From assembly GCF_002087085.1 (NCBI RefSeq), contig NZ_MWQY01000017.1:36097-100096 (forward strand): a stretch of 64,000 bases of DNA, in the 5' to 3' direction. The translations under genes were made by a program, and so were the position numbers. Under the pieces are notes generated by a model. That model ran no database searches. It was not told where the DNA came from and worked only from the letters and a program-made list of their open reading frames with translations. This DNA comes from Marispirochaeta aestuarii (GTDB taxonomy: Bacteria > Spirochaetota > Spirochaetia > JC444 > Marispirochaetaceae). Shown piece after piece: positions 1 through 8,790 of this stretch (position 1 is the stretch's first letter; each line of letters begins with the position of its first letter).

Positions 1-2
1 GG

Positions 3-344
3 GAAGAACTGTACCGGCGAATCGACAGGCGTGTGGAAGAGATGTTCGCTGCGGGGCTTCCCATGGAAGTGGCGTCCCTGAAGCAGGCAGGATATGGTCC
101 GGGGGACCCCGGCATGAAAGCCATCGGTTACCGCGAGTTCTTCGAAGGGGAAGAGGAGCCGCTGCCCCGGATCCAGACTGCGAGCCGCAGATATGCCAAA
201 CGGCAGCTCACCTTTTTCCGGACCCTCCCCGGAACGATCTGGATGAATCCTGAAGAAGGGGAAGAGATCATCTCCAGGATCTATTCGTTTTTCAACTCCC
301 GGAAAGAGTCGATTTCCCGGATCTCTTCGGTTTCCAGCGAATAG
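3..344 (+). CDS. miaA: tRNA dimethylallyltransferase MiaA, C-terminal part (5' end outside window)
   Basis: This is the 3' end of a gene that begins before the window; the frame is open from base 3. MiaA transfers the dimethylallyl group of DMAPP to A37 of tRNAs reading UNN codons. The fragment carries the family's C-terminal signatures: a VEEMFAAGL helix, the AIGYREF motif, and RRYAKRQLTFFR, the basic tRNA-contacting segment. A GTG at 33 is only an internal valine codon, not a start. The last 64 bp overlap the 3' end of the convergent gene that ends at 281. Identity is firm despite the truncation by the window edge. Confidence 0.9.
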   Translation, partial: EELYRRIDRRVEEMFAAGLPMEVASLKQAGYGPGDPGMKAIGYREFFEGEEEPLPRIQTASRRYAKRQLTFFRTLPGTIWMNPEEGEEIISRIYSFFNSRKESISRISSVSSE

Positions 345-1720
345 ATATGATAATCCTCCTTATCCCGTCGAAGCCTGACCCTCTCCGTATGCTCGCTTAC
401 GTCTATCCTGATGCTCTCCTCCACGTCTTCCGGGTCCCCGCCTGCGGGCTGGGCGAAGATACAGGTGACCAGGAACTCTGCCTCTGCCATTTGACGGATG
501 GAAATATCCGCGGCACCGAATACGAACTGTCCCCGTTTCAGGGGAGGGAGTCCCGAATCGATCCACTCCTGGGCAGATAAAAAGGGCGGCGGACCTCCGA
601 CGGAATAGGCCTTTGTTACCCTGGTAATTACCGTGAGTCTGACGGCCGATTCAATATAACGGCTGCCGGCGCCGTCGGTAGTACAGGCGTCCATGGTATC
701 ATGGTCCAGGCGGTTCATGCTCTCGTAAAAAAGACGTACCACCTGTTCAGGGTTCAGCCCCCGGGTGGGAGGCGGGACAGAGGCTTTCTGCAGAAGGTTG
801 GCAGTCAGCAGGGTTCCGGCGACAACAAGGATCCCGGCAATTGTGAGGGGAATCCTGTAGCGGTGGAAGAATCTACGCAGAATGCCACGCCTGTGAATAA
901 GCTTCTCCCTGCGACGTGCAAGGCTTCGTATACGCAGTAGATCTGCCTTCGATAACGCGGGAGCGGCTTCCGTCTCCACTTTTTTCAGGAGATCATGCAG
1001 CCGGGATAAATCCGGATTATCTGCGCTTCCATCGAGGATCTTGTCGATGTATTCCACTGTCTCCCGGTATAACTCCGGCTTTATCAGGCGGAGGGATACA
1101 AACTCAGCCCTGCGCATACGCTCCCTGAGTTCTCCGATGTCGGACACGGCCAATGAAGGTCCGGCAACAAAAGGATGACGTCCCGTCAGGGCAATGCAGG
1201 CAAGAAGGGCAAAGGAATAAGCAGCTGACCGGGTTCCCCTGATATCGGGATGCCTGAAGGCTTCGTAAACCTGCAGCAGTTCTTCTTCCCTGAAGCAGCC
1301 CCGCTGTTTTTCCGCCATGGAGGGGGAGAGAACCATAACCCCTCCGTCGTCGAGCAGAAAGACCGAGGAGGCGTCGAAGTGTTCAGGTTCTTTTTTCGAA
1401 CTGAAAATCAGTTCATGGGCTGCAAGGACCTTTCTCAGGCATGGCAGATCGAGCTTGCCGTCGGCAATGATCCTGGAGAGACGTGTCCCTTCAAAACGGG
1501 GTCCGATACAGTAGCGTCCCTGGTTTTCGATGTATCCCTCCACCGGCCATTCGTCAAGCCTGCCGTTCCTGTATATCCAGGCCGTATCCGGGGTGTTCCC
1601 TGAACGCAGGTTCCAGATATCCGGCCGACTTCCGGGGCTTATCTTTATTCCCGTGTAGTGTCTGCCCTCGCGTCGAAGTTCAATTCTGGTGGAGTCGATC
1701 CGGTCTATTATGCTGTTCAT
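281..1720 (-). CDS. membrane-anchored pseudokinase-like protein
   Basis: A 479-residue protein. Residues 80-185 look like a decayed Ser/Thr protein kinase. HFD at 114-116 stands where HRD is expected, with the motif Asp kept. The Lys and Asn of the catalytic loop are absent, and SPS (132-134) replaces DFG. Residues 168-184 (YSFALLACIALTGRHPF) match the helix F/TGRxPF region. One membrane span lies at about 290-310. The C-terminal 160 residues would be outside the cytoplasm; around 322-345 they faintly resemble an NTF2-like fold. TGATG overlap couples it to the upstream AMMECR1 gene. The 3' end overlaps miaA by 64 bp. The kinase fold is inferred from motif spacing only; its function is unknown. 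Confidence 0.6.
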   Translation of the reverse strand: MNSIIDRIDSTRIELRREGRHYTGIKISPGSRPDIWNLRSGNTPDTAWIYRNGRLDEWPVEGYIENQGRYCIGPRFEGTRLSRIIADGKLDLPCLRKVLAAHELIFSSKKEPEHFDASSVFLLDDGGVMVLSPSMAEKQRGCFREEELLQVYEAFRHPDIRGTRSAAYSFALLACIALTGRHPFVAGPSLAVSDIGELRERMRRAEFVSLRLIKPELYRETVEYIDKILDGSADNPDLSRLHDLLKKVETEAAPALSKADLLRIRSLARRREKLIHRRGILRRFFHRYRIPLTIAGILVVAGTLLTANLLQKASVPPPTRGLNPEQVVRLFYESMNRLDHDTMDACTTDGAGSRYIESAVRLTVITRVTKAYSVGGPPPFLSAQEWIDSGLPPLKRGQFVFGAADISIRQMAEAEFLVTCIFAQPAGGDPEDVEESIRIDVSEHTERVRLRRDKEDYHIYSLETEEIREIDSFRELKNE

Positions 1721-2310
1721 CAGGGCTGAAAGTCCTCTTCTGAAAAGATACTGGCGGTAAATATTTCCATTCTGGTTTCAGGGTCTTCCAGGGCTTCTGG
1801 AGGAAGTCCCGCCTTGCGGCAGGTATGCAGGGCAAACTCCTCGCGGTTCCATCCCTGTTCGGTGGCCACCTGGGGAAGCAGGACCCCGCTTCTGTATCCT
1901 CTGGTTAAATACAGGCCGTGGGTTCCGGGTTCAAGCTCCTTTAGGGAATCGACCTGCACAAGGGGAGACAACACCGATATCTCTATGCTGATTTCCTGGA
2001 ACTCCTCTTTTGAAAGGGGAGAAAAGCGGGGGTCCCGAAAGGCGCTGGAAAGAGCCATGGATGCAATCGTCTCATGCAGAGCGCTGCGGCTTGTCATGTT
2101 GCCGATGCAGCCACGGAGATCTCCTGCCTTTCTTAAGGTAACAAAGGCCCCCGTTTTCTGCCAGAGAACAGGATGTTCCTTGCTGAAGGAGGCAAAGCTG
2201 CTGAAGAAGTCTGCCGGAACAGAAAGACCGAGTTCCCGGCCTATTGTCCATCGGGCAAGCGAAAGGAGAGCTCTTTGTTCTTCTTCTGACAGATCGGTAA
2301 AGGTCTGCAT
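1720..2310 (-). CDS. AMMECR1-domain protein (AmmeMemoRadiSam system protein A)
   Basis: A 196-residue AMMECR1-family protein. The family's hallmark LRGCIG occurs near residue 75, followed by the conserved helices and a C-terminal WNREEFALHTCRKAGL segment. The molecular function is not established. In bacteria and archaea the family travels with a MEMO protein and a radical SAM enzyme. Here the MEMO gene lies 16 bp upstream in the same transcript, and the pseudokinase gene overlaps this stop codon by one base. No radical SAM partner of this system is in the window. Confidence 0.85.
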   Translation of the reverse strand: MQTFTDLSEEEQRALLSLARWTIGRELGLSVPADFFSSFASFSKEHPVLWQKTGAFVTLRKAGDLRGCIGNMTSRSALHETIASMALSSAFRDPRFSPLSKEEFQEISIEISVLSPLVQVDSLKELEPGTHGLYLTRGYRSGVLLPQVATEQGWNREEFALHTCRKAGLPPEALEDPETRMEIFTASIFSEEDFQP

Positions 2311-2326
2311 GAAATCTCACCCCTGC

Positions 2327-3073
2327 TTATTCCGTTTTTTCCACCCCGGTGCCAGGCGATTCAAGCCAGAGGGCAGCGGAGTACTGTGGTCCTTCCCCAT
2401 GATACCACCTGCCCGGGGAAGCGTGAAAGTGCATATTCAGGAGCTTCAGCAAAATTCTTCCCCTTTCCCCATGGATTGTTCCGTTTTCATGATCTTCCGG
2501 AAAATTCGCGCTGACCATGGGAAAATAATCCCCTCCCAGGTTTTCCAGGAGCTTCAGTCCGGGATCCAGAAGAGATTCGTTTTCAGAGCCGAAGAGCACC
2601 GGAAGGACTCTACCGGAAAAACCGAGATTCCCCAGGGCACTCAGGATCAGATCGAAACAGGGTTCTTCTTCAAAGGGGATTCTCCCAGGACGAAAGGCAG
2701 ATCCCATGCCGGCAAGCTCGTCAAGTTTTTCCCGGGGAACAGGAAGCACGCCGAAGGGGGTGTGAAATCCCGAATAGTCGGGCAGCCAGATGCTCTCTTC
2801 TTCTTCCCTGTGTACCAGGGCCATGATGACTACCGCCTTCACGGAAGAAAGAGGAAGCTGTTGAAGCGCCCAGGCCAGGCCGGAACCTGCATAGTCCAGC
2901 CCGCCATGGGGAACCATGGCGGCGGCAGCACGTACAGGCTCAGCCGGAGGGAGGGCGGCCCTGCGTTCAGTCATAAGGGCGGAGAAATCCGTCCTGTCCC
3001 GGGGAAAAAAATGGCCGTCGGAGAGCAGGGGGCGAATACCGTCCTCTGCGGCGGAGAGGGGATAATCCATCAT
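2327..3073 (-). CDS. MEMO-family protein (AmmeMemoRadiSam system protein B)
   Basis: A 248-residue MEMO-like protein, a fold related to extradiol dioxygenases. The VPHGGLDYAG stretch near residue 54 corresponds to the family's PHAGYxYSG motif, and SGFHTPFGVLPV matches the typical substrate-loop region. The expected histidine-rich metal site and the C-terminal Cys region are hard to align, so this is a divergent member; catalytic activity is not assured. Its ATG overlaps the TGA of the upstream rqcH-like gene (ATGA), and the AMMECR1 gene follows 16 bp later, so the three are probably co-transcribed. Confidence 0.75.
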   Translation of the reverse strand: MMDYPLSAAEDGIRPLLSDGHFFPRDRTDFSALMTERRAALPPAEPVRAAAAMVPHGGLDYAGSGLAWALQQLPLSSVKAVVIMALVHREEEESIWLPDYSGFHTPFGVLPVPREKLDELAGMGSAFRPGRIPFEEEPCFDLILSALGNLGFSGRVLPVLFGSENESLLDPGLKLLENLGGDYFPMVSANFPEDHENGTIHGERGRILLKLLNMHFHASPGRWYHGEGPQYSAALWLESPGTGVEKTE

Positions 3074-4491
3074 GAGTCATGGCCTTCCAGAAGACGGCGG
3101 AGCCGGTCTTCATCCATGCTGATGGCGAGATTTTTCTCCTGGGTCGGGAGGACCGTCCCGGTCTTTCCCTCCCGGGGGCGACGCAGGTATTTTACCTGGG
3201 TATAGTAGCAGTCTCCTCCACCGCCACGACGGGCCTTGCTGTAATGGAGCGCCAGGTTTCCGGCGTCCAGCAGAACCTCCAGGGGAGGGCTCTTGCCCTT
3301 CGGTCCCCGAAGGAAGATGTGCCCCCCGGGATAATCCCTGGCATGGACCCAGTAATCGTTGCCCCTGGCCCATTCCCTGAGCAGCTTGTCGCTCTCCCGG
3401 GCATTACGCCCGGCAATGATCTGCCATTCCCGGGAAAAGAAATATGCTCCGGGGCGGCTGCTTTCTTCTGCCGGCTTTCTGCTCCGTTTTTCCGGAGGCC
3501 CGGGGATTCCTTCAAGGTCGGCAAGCTCCCTGGCCTTTTCGCAGGTATCGACAAAGTGCTCTGCCTGATCGGCTTCCCGGCGTATATCATTAATCTCTTC
3601 CAGCGCCCGTTTCCGCCGGCGTTCTTCCTTTTTCCTCAGATTGAAGTATCTCTGGGCGTTCTCCTGGGGAGACAGGGCGGGATCAAGGGGAATCTGAAGG
3701 GTTTTTTTCCCGCTGAAGTCCTCCGCCTCGAGCCAGCGGTCCCCGGGCTTTATCCTATGCAGGTTCGCCAGAATAAGGTCCCCGGTGGATTCTTCGCCGG
3801 GAAGGTTCTCCTCCCGTGCTGCGGCGGCTTCGAGTCCATTCAGCCGCCCCCGCAGGGAGCTGCTGTAGCGCCGCCATCGGTTCAGGAGCTCGTTTCTTTT
3901 CTGCCTGAAGGCCTCTTCGGTTTCCTGTCGTGTGTAGAGTTCTTCAACCAGGGAGTTGTAATCCCTGTGCCCGGAATAGTCCTCGAGGGAAAAACGTGCA
4001 TCCGGTTCCTGGTACTCTTCCTGCCAGGGAAGAAAGCTGCCTCCCGATACCTCTCCCCGTGCAGGACGCCGGTAAAAGGCGTCGATGATCTCTCCTGTCT
4101 CCCGACAGAGGATTATGTTTCCCGCGTTTCCCCAGAGACGGAGCCACAGACTGAGGGTTTCGTCTCCCTGAAGAATCTGAATCTCCACCAGGCGCTGGCC
4201 GGGCACCTGACGGGCGTCAAGGATTCTGCAGCCTTTTATTCTGGACCTCAGCAGCTGGGAAAAGCGCTGCAGTTTGATCTGACGTTTTACCTTGCCCGTA
4301 ATTCTGTGAAGCCGGGTTTTTCCCTGTTTCAGGGAGATATAGAGTCCAAGACGGCCCCGGGGACCTTTTCCAGGCTTGAACAGTTCAAGCACCAGAGAGG
4401 AATAATCGGGCTGAATGATGTTCTGAATAAAGCCCCCGGAGAGCTCGAGTTCCGTGAGGATTTGATCGATCTCGCGCCAGTTGAGGGACAT
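3070..4491 (-). CDS. rqcH: NFACT/Rqc2-family protein (RqcH-like)
   Basis: A 473-residue NFACT protein. It has an N-terminal NFACT-N domain (about 1-180), a charged helical middle (190-345) with probable coiled coil, and a C-terminal NFACT-R domain from residue 361 (GRNARESDKLLREWARGNDY). Bacterial RqcH binds obstructed 50S subunits with peptidyl-tRNA and adds alanine tails to the stalled chain. The DR pair in NFACT-N that is needed for tailing in Bacillus aligns here with QR (Q99-R100), so activity is uncertain. The gene starts directly after the macrodomain stop (TAAATG) and overlaps the MEMO gene by 4 nt. The family call is firm. Confidence 0.85.
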   Translation of the reverse strand: MSLNWREIDQILTELELSGGFIQNIIQPDYSSLVLELFKPGKGPRGRLGLYISLKQGKTRLHRITGKVKRQIKLQRFSQLLRSRIKGCRILDARQVPGQRLVEIQILQGDETLSLWLRLWGNAGNIILCRETGEIIDAFYRRPARGEVSGGSFLPWQEEYQEPDARFSLEDYSGHRDYNSLVEELYTRQETEEAFRQKRNELLNRWRRYSSSLRGRLNGLEAAAAREENLPGEESTGDLILANLHRIKPGDRWLEAEDFSGKKTLQIPLDPALSPQENAQRYFNLRKKEERRRKRALEEINDIRREADQAEHFVDTCEKARELADLEGIPGPPEKRSRKPAEESSRPGAYFFSREWQIIAGRNARESDKLLREWARGNDYWVHARDYPGGHIFLRGPKGKSPPLEVLLDAGNLALHYSKARRGGGGDCYYTQVKYLRRPREGKTGTVLPTQEKNLAISMDEDRLRRLLEGHDS

Positions 4492-5037
4492 TTATTCGCC
4501 GATAATCCCGGCGCAGGAGCGGAAGGTCTCAAGATCAGCGGCGGAGAAAAAGACAAAGATTACTTTTTTGGGAAGGTCATTCTCCCGCAGAAAATCTGCC
4601 ACCGTTGTATAGGCGATCGGAGCAGCCTGCTCCTTCGGAAAGCCGTAAACCCCGGTTGAGATGGCGGGAAAGGCGACGCTCCTGCAGCGCTTTTCCCTGG
4701 CGATGTTGAGACTGTTCAGGTAGGCCTCGGCAAGCTGTTTCCGGGCGACCTCATCGTCTCCGCCCCAGCGGGGACCCACGGTATGAATGACGTATTTTGA
4801 AGGAAGGTTTCCTGCGGTGCTCAGTACCGCCTTCCCCACCGGCATGCCGTGGGGGTACTCCTTCTGCCGGATTTCCCGGCAAGCTGCCAGGATCGCCGCG
4901 CCTCCTGCGCGGTGGATGGCCCCATCTACTCCGCCTCCGCCCATGAGACTTGAGTTGGCTGCGTTGACAATCGCATCCACCTGGAGTGTGGTAATGTCGC
5001 CCTGAATGATCTCTATCCTCTCTTCAGTTGTCTCCAT
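4492..5037 (-). CDS. macrodomain protein (probable O-acetyl-ADP-ribose deacetylase, MacroD/YmdB type)
   Basis: A 181-residue single macrodomain. IIQGDITTLQVDAIVNAANS and GGGGVDGAIHRAGG are the ADP-ribose-binding signatures of the MacroD/YmdB class, and AFPAISTGVYGFP supplies the phosphate-binding loop. Such enzymes hydrolyse O-acetyl-ADP-ribose and mono-ADP-ribosyl ester bonds. The length is typical. It lies 28 bp downstream of hisC and directly abuts the rqcH-like gene. No ADP-ribosyltransferase is visible nearby, so its substrate in this organism is open. Confidence 0.9.
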   Translation of the reverse strand: METTEERIEIIQGDITTLQVDAIVNAANSSLMGGGGVDGAIHRAGGAAILAACREIRQKEYPHGMPVGKAVLSTAGNLPSKYVIHTVGPRWGGDDEVARKQLAEAYLNSLNIAREKRCRSVAFPAISTGVYGFPKEQAAPIAYTTVADFLRENDLPKKVIFVFFSAADLETFRSCAGIIGE

Positions 5038-5065
5038 CCCTTATCCTCCTGCTCGATCTGCGTTT

Positions 5066-6145
5066 TTAGAGTTCCCCATTTGTAATACAGGAAAGCTCAT
5101 GGATAAAGCTCTCCATGTCTTTTCCGGAACCTATACTGATACGCAGAAAATCCCTGGTGCGGGGCTTGGAAAAGAACCGGACCAGGAATCCCCTGTCTTT
5201 CAATATAGCATACAGTTTTTTTGCAGTGGTAAAAGAGGGAGCGGCAAAAAGGAAATTGGCCTTTGATGGAAGTACCCGCCAGCCCGCATCCGTCAGTTTT
5301 GCCGCGGTCCATTCCCTGACGGCAATCAGCTCGTCCCGGCATTTTTCAAAATAGCCGGTATCCTCCAGGGCCGCAACGGCAATCTCCTGTCCCAGACGGG
5401 ATACGGGGTAGGAGTTGAAGGCGTCCTTGGTTCTGGTCAGTGCTTCTATCAGATCCGGATGACCGGCGGCGTAGCCCAGTCGCAGCCCGGCCAGGGAATA
5501 GCTTTTGGAGAGGGTACCGACTACAAGCAGATTCGGATAGGTATTTACAAGGTCGACCACGCTTTCTCCGCCAAAGTCCACGTATGCCTCGTCCACGGCT
5601 ATCAGACGGTCCTGCCTGGTTGATTCAAGCAGAGTGATAATCTCGCTTCTTGTAACAGCGATTCCCGTGGGGGCATTGGGGTTTGCCAGGATTATCCCGC
5701 TGTAATCGGATTCGGCGGCGATTTTCCTGAAGAGCCCGGTATCCACAGAAAAATCCTCCCCCAGGGGGACCTCCCTGTACGAAAGTCCGTGAAAGGAACA
5801 GAAGACCGGATAAAAGCTGTAGCTTACGTCAGGAAAAAGGACAGGACCATACTCTTCGTCAAAGAAGGCGTAAAAAAGATGGGCGAGGACTTCGTCCGAA
5901 CCGTTGCCGCAGAAGATGTTTTCCTTTCCCAGGCCGAAGCGCTTGGCGAAGGCTTCCCTCAGGCGTGTCGAGTCCGGGTCCGGATAGAGTCTCAGACGGG
6001 ATGCATCAAAGCTGTGCAGAAGCTCATCCACCCCCGGGGCCGGGGGAAAAGGGTTCTCGTTGGTGTTCAGCTTTATATACTGTCTGTTCTGGGGCTGTTC
6101 TCCCGGAACATAGGGAGTAAGGGCCCGCACTTTTCTTGAATACAT
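5066..6145 (-). CDS. hisC: histidinol-phosphate aminotransferase
   Basis: A PLP-dependent fold-type I aminotransferase of 359 residues. It makes histidinol phosphate from imidazole-acetol phosphate and glutamate. LNTNENPFPPAPGV, FCGNGSDEVL, NPNAPTG and the SKSYSLAGLRLGY segment (PLP Lys within SKS) are diagnostic. I chose the ATG at 6145 because AGGAG lies just upstream and it leaves 19 bp after folC. A longer frame to 6193 would overlap folC and add a non-homologous tail. With hisD upstream it forms a small hisD-folC-hisC operon. HisC paralogues may also act on phenylpyruvate. Confidence 0.9.
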   Translation of the reverse strand: MYSRKVRALTPYVPGEQPQNRQYIKLNTNENPFPPAPGVDELLHSFDASRLRLYPDPDSTRLREAFAKRFGLGKENIFCGNGSDEVLAHLFYAFFDEEYGPVLFPDVSYSFYPVFCSFHGLSYREVPLGEDFSVDTGLFRKIAAESDYSGIILANPNAPTGIAVTRSEIITLLESTRQDRLIAVDEAYVDFGGESVVDLVNTYPNLLVVGTLSKSYSLAGLRLGYAAGHPDLIEALTRTKDAFNSYPVSRLGQEIAVAALEDTGYFEKCRDELIAVREWTAAKLTDAGWRVLPSKANFLFAAPSFTTAKKLYAILKDRGFLVRFFSKPRTRDFLRISIGSGKDMESFIHELSCITNGEL

Positions 6146-6164
6146 GATATCTCCTCTGCTGTGC

Positions 6165-7478
6165 TCAAAAATCCTGCACTTCCTTGACCGCACCGATTAA
6201 ATAGAAGGACCCCATCACCAGGATCGGCTCATGCGGAGATGCCAGCTCCTGTACCCGGCGTACCGCTTCTTCCGTGTCTGGGATCAGTTCGGTCCCCGGG
6301 AAATTCCGGGATACCAGCTCGTGAACCCTATCCGGTCTGCTCGCACGGAAAGTCCCGGGTCTGGTTACGACGATACGGGAGAGCCCGTCGGGCAGAGCCG
6401 CGACAACTCCCTCCACATCCTTGTCCTCGGCGATGGCGAAAAGAAGGACGCCTCCTTCAGGATGTCGTGTCCGGAAAAGGGCTGCAGTGGCCTCTGCCGA
6501 ACGGGGTGTGTGGGCACCGTCGTATATCCATATCCTGTCCCCGGATCTGACGGTCTCGAAGCGGCCCGGGAGCCGGGTGGATTCAATGGCCCCGGTATAT
6601 ACTTCTGCCGGGATGTTCCCCACTTTTCCTGCCGTAAGCTGTACCGCCCGGGCAGCCAGGGCGGCGTTCATTCCCTGGTGCCTCCCGGGAATTCCTGGTC
6701 TCGCATGAATACAGGGACCTCCGGGAAGCTGAAACTCTACTGTTTCATTTTCCCCCGGGGAAACACGAAGTTCAGTGAGTCTGAACAGGGGACTGTGCCG
6801 CTTATCTGCGATCTCCGTGAGGACCGGGAAGGCCTCCGGATTGAGGTCGCCGAGGAGTACCGGAATCCCCTGTTTAATGATCCCGCCCTTTTCTGCTGCA
6901 ACTTCGGCAATGCTGTTCCCAAGGAGCCGGGTATGTTCAAGCTCGATGGATGTGATTACCGAAATCTCGGGATTTACGATATTGGTTGCATCCAGCCGTC
7001 CCCCCAGACCTGTCTCCAGCACTGCCCACTGACAGCCGGCTTCGCGAAAAGCCAGAAGGGCCGTAAGCGTCAGAAGCTCGAAGGTCGTAGGGTTCGATCC
7101 GTCGCCGAACCAGTCGGGCCGAAAGGCTCCGCGTATGCGATTTATCGTATCCAGGAGGATCTCTCCCGTCAGATATTCCCCGTCCAGCATGAAACGTTCA
7201 CGGTAACTTTGTACATGAGGGGAGGCGTACACCCCGGTTCGATAGCCCGCCTCCCGTAATATGCTTCCCGCAAAGGCACAGGTCGAACCTTTACCCTTGG
7301 AACCGGCGACATGAATGATGGAGAAGGATTCCTGGGGATCGCCGAACTCTCCGGCAAGGAACCTCATGCGGTCCAGCCTGAAGGGCCGCAGATTATCCGC
7401 GGTACGGCGTTCGAAATTGGTAAAACCCTCTATCCAGCCGAAGGCCTCCGCGAGGGGGGCGGGAAGGGCTTCCCTCAT
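6165..7478 (-). CDS. folC: folylpolyglutamate synthase / dihydrofolate synthase
   Basis: A Mur-ligase-family enzyme of 437 residues that adds glutamate to dihydropteroate and to folates using ATP. The P-loop HVAGSKGKGST (from about residue 56), the ETGLGGRLDATN segment and the C-terminal YDGAHTPRS motif are all present. Its ATG overlaps the hisD stop by 4 nt (ATGA). It lies between two his genes, while folP is transcribed divergently just beyond hisD, so folate and histidine genes are intermixed. Whether both the synthase and polyglutamylation activities are retained cannot be told from sequence. Confidence 0.93.
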   Translation of the reverse strand: MREALPAPLAEAFGWIEGFTNFERRTADNLRPFRLDRMRFLAGEFGDPQESFSIIHVAGSKGKGSTCAFAGSILREAGYRTGVYASPHVQSYRERFMLDGEYLTGEILLDTINRIRGAFRPDWFGDGSNPTTFELLTLTALLAFREAGCQWAVLETGLGGRLDATNIVNPEISVITSIELEHTRLLGNSIAEVAAEKGGIIKQGIPVLLGDLNPEAFPVLTEIADKRHSPLFRLTELRVSPGENETVEFQLPGGPCIHARPGIPGRHQGMNAALAARAVQLTAGKVGNIPAEVYTGAIESTRLPGRFETVRSGDRIWIYDGAHTPRSAEATAALFRTRHPEGGVLLFAIAEDKDVEGVVAALPDGLSRIVVTRPGTFRASRPDRVHELVSRNFPGTELIPDTEEAVRRVQELASPHEPILVMGSFYLIGAVKEVQDF

Positions 7479-8773
7479 CTTCTTTTCTGGACCGCGTTCT
7501 TGTGTGCGGGAAAACCCTCGTATTCAGCGAGAACTGCAACATGTTCCGCCAGAAGGGCATTGCCGGCTTTGGTGGCGTAGATAACAGAAGAGTACTTCAT
7601 GAAATCCCGTACCGAAACAGGGGAATAGGTCCGGGCTCGTCCGCCGGTGGGCAGGACAGCGTTGGCCCCCACTGCATAATTGGCTGCAGAAAAGGGTGTA
7701 TTGTCTCCGAGGATTATCTCCCCGGCGTTCCGGATGAGGGGAAGCACGTCGAAGGGTTCATGACACTGTACCTGCAGGTGTTCCGGTGCATAGAGGTTGA
7801 CGATCTCCGCAGCCTCCTCTATCGAGTCGGCGTAAATGACAGCGCCATAGCCGGAAAAGACGGAGCTGACAAAATCCTTCCTGGGCTGGGGCAGTTTTTC
7901 AATTTCCGCGGCAAGATGTTCAGCAGCCCTGCCCGCCACCGTCTCATCGGTACATACCAGAACTGCAGAGCTGTCGGCACCGTGCTCAGCTTCGGTCAAA
8001 AGATCGATGGCAAGGAGGTATGGATCCGCCTTGGCGTCGGCAAGCACTGCTGATTCCGAAGGACCCGCCGGCAGTCCCACATCAACGGTGTCGGACAGGA
8101 GCCGCTTTGCAGCGGCCACGTACATACTTCCGGGTCCGATAATCTTGGCAACCGGTTTTACTGATTCTGTTCCCAGGGCCATGGCGGCGACTCCGTGGGC
8201 CCCTCCGAAGCGGTAAATCTCCTCTATGCCGCAGATCTCCGCGGTATAGAGACAGGCAGGATCGATGCTTCCGTCCCTGTTGGGCGGAGTAAGAACCGCA
8301 ATCCGCGGGACTCCTGCCACGGTGGCAGGGACACCGAGCATGTAGAGCATGGAGGGAAAACTCCCGCGACCCCGGGGAACATAGAGGGCTGCCGAGTCGA
8401 TGGGGCTTGCACGTTCACCGGCAAACACACCGGGCCGAATTTCCATCATCTCCATGGACCTGGAAAGCTGGGCCTCATGATAAGAACGGACATTCTCGAT
8501 GCAGAAGAGCAGAGCATCCTTGACCTCGTCCGCCAGGTTTTCCCTGGCCTGATCAAACTCCTGCTCCCCGACGCGGAAGGGGTGGAGGTCCAGGTCGACC
8601 TTGTCGAGTTCGAGACTCAGCTCCTTCAGCGCGGCGTCTCCGTTATCCTGTATCCGCCGGATAATGTCATGAACCGGGTCCATTACACTGTTGATGTTGA
8701 TTTCTGATCGCTGCAGAATAGAGGTTTTCTGTTCATTGTTTAAGTCGCGCCAGCGCCGTACCGGTATATCCAT
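7475..8773 (-). CDS. hisD: histidinol dehydrogenase
   Basis: A 432-residue HisD, which oxidises L-histidinol to histidine in two NAD-dependent steps with zinc. YVPRGRGSFPS, GPGSMYVAAAKR and the zinc-site region LPAGPSESAV...EAEHGADS are classic, and the catalytic AEHG is intact. It starts at an ATG preceded by GGAGG. It is the first gene of the minus-strand operon and diverges from folP. The rest of the his pathway is not in this window. Confidence 0.95.
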   Translation of the reverse strand: MDIPVRRWRDLNNEQKTSILQRSEININSVMDPVHDIIRRIQDNGDAALKELSLELDKVDLDLHPFRVGEQEFDQARENLADEVKDALLFCIENVRSYHEAQLSRSMEMMEIRPGVFAGERASPIDSAALYVPRGRGSFPSMLYMLGVPATVAGVPRIAVLTPPNRDGSIDPACLYTAEICGIEEIYRFGGAHGVAAMALGTESVKPVAKIIGPGSMYVAAAKRLLSDTVDVGLPAGPSESAVLADAKADPYLLAIDLLTEAEHGADSSAVLVCTDETVAGRAAEHLAAEIEKLPQPRKDFVSSVFSGYGAVIYADSIEEAAEIVNLYAPEHLQVQCHEPFDVLPLIRNAGEIILGDNTPFSAANYAVGANAVLPTGGRARTYSPVSVRDFMKYSSVIYATKAGNALLAEHVAVLAEYEGFPAHKNAVQKRR

Positions 8774-8790
8774 CCCATCCTCCGGCTGTA

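Noticed and set aside
6146..6193. 16-residue N-terminal extension of HisC
   Set aside because: It overlaps folC, is not conserved in type, and the ATG at 6145 has a strong Shine-Dalgarno.
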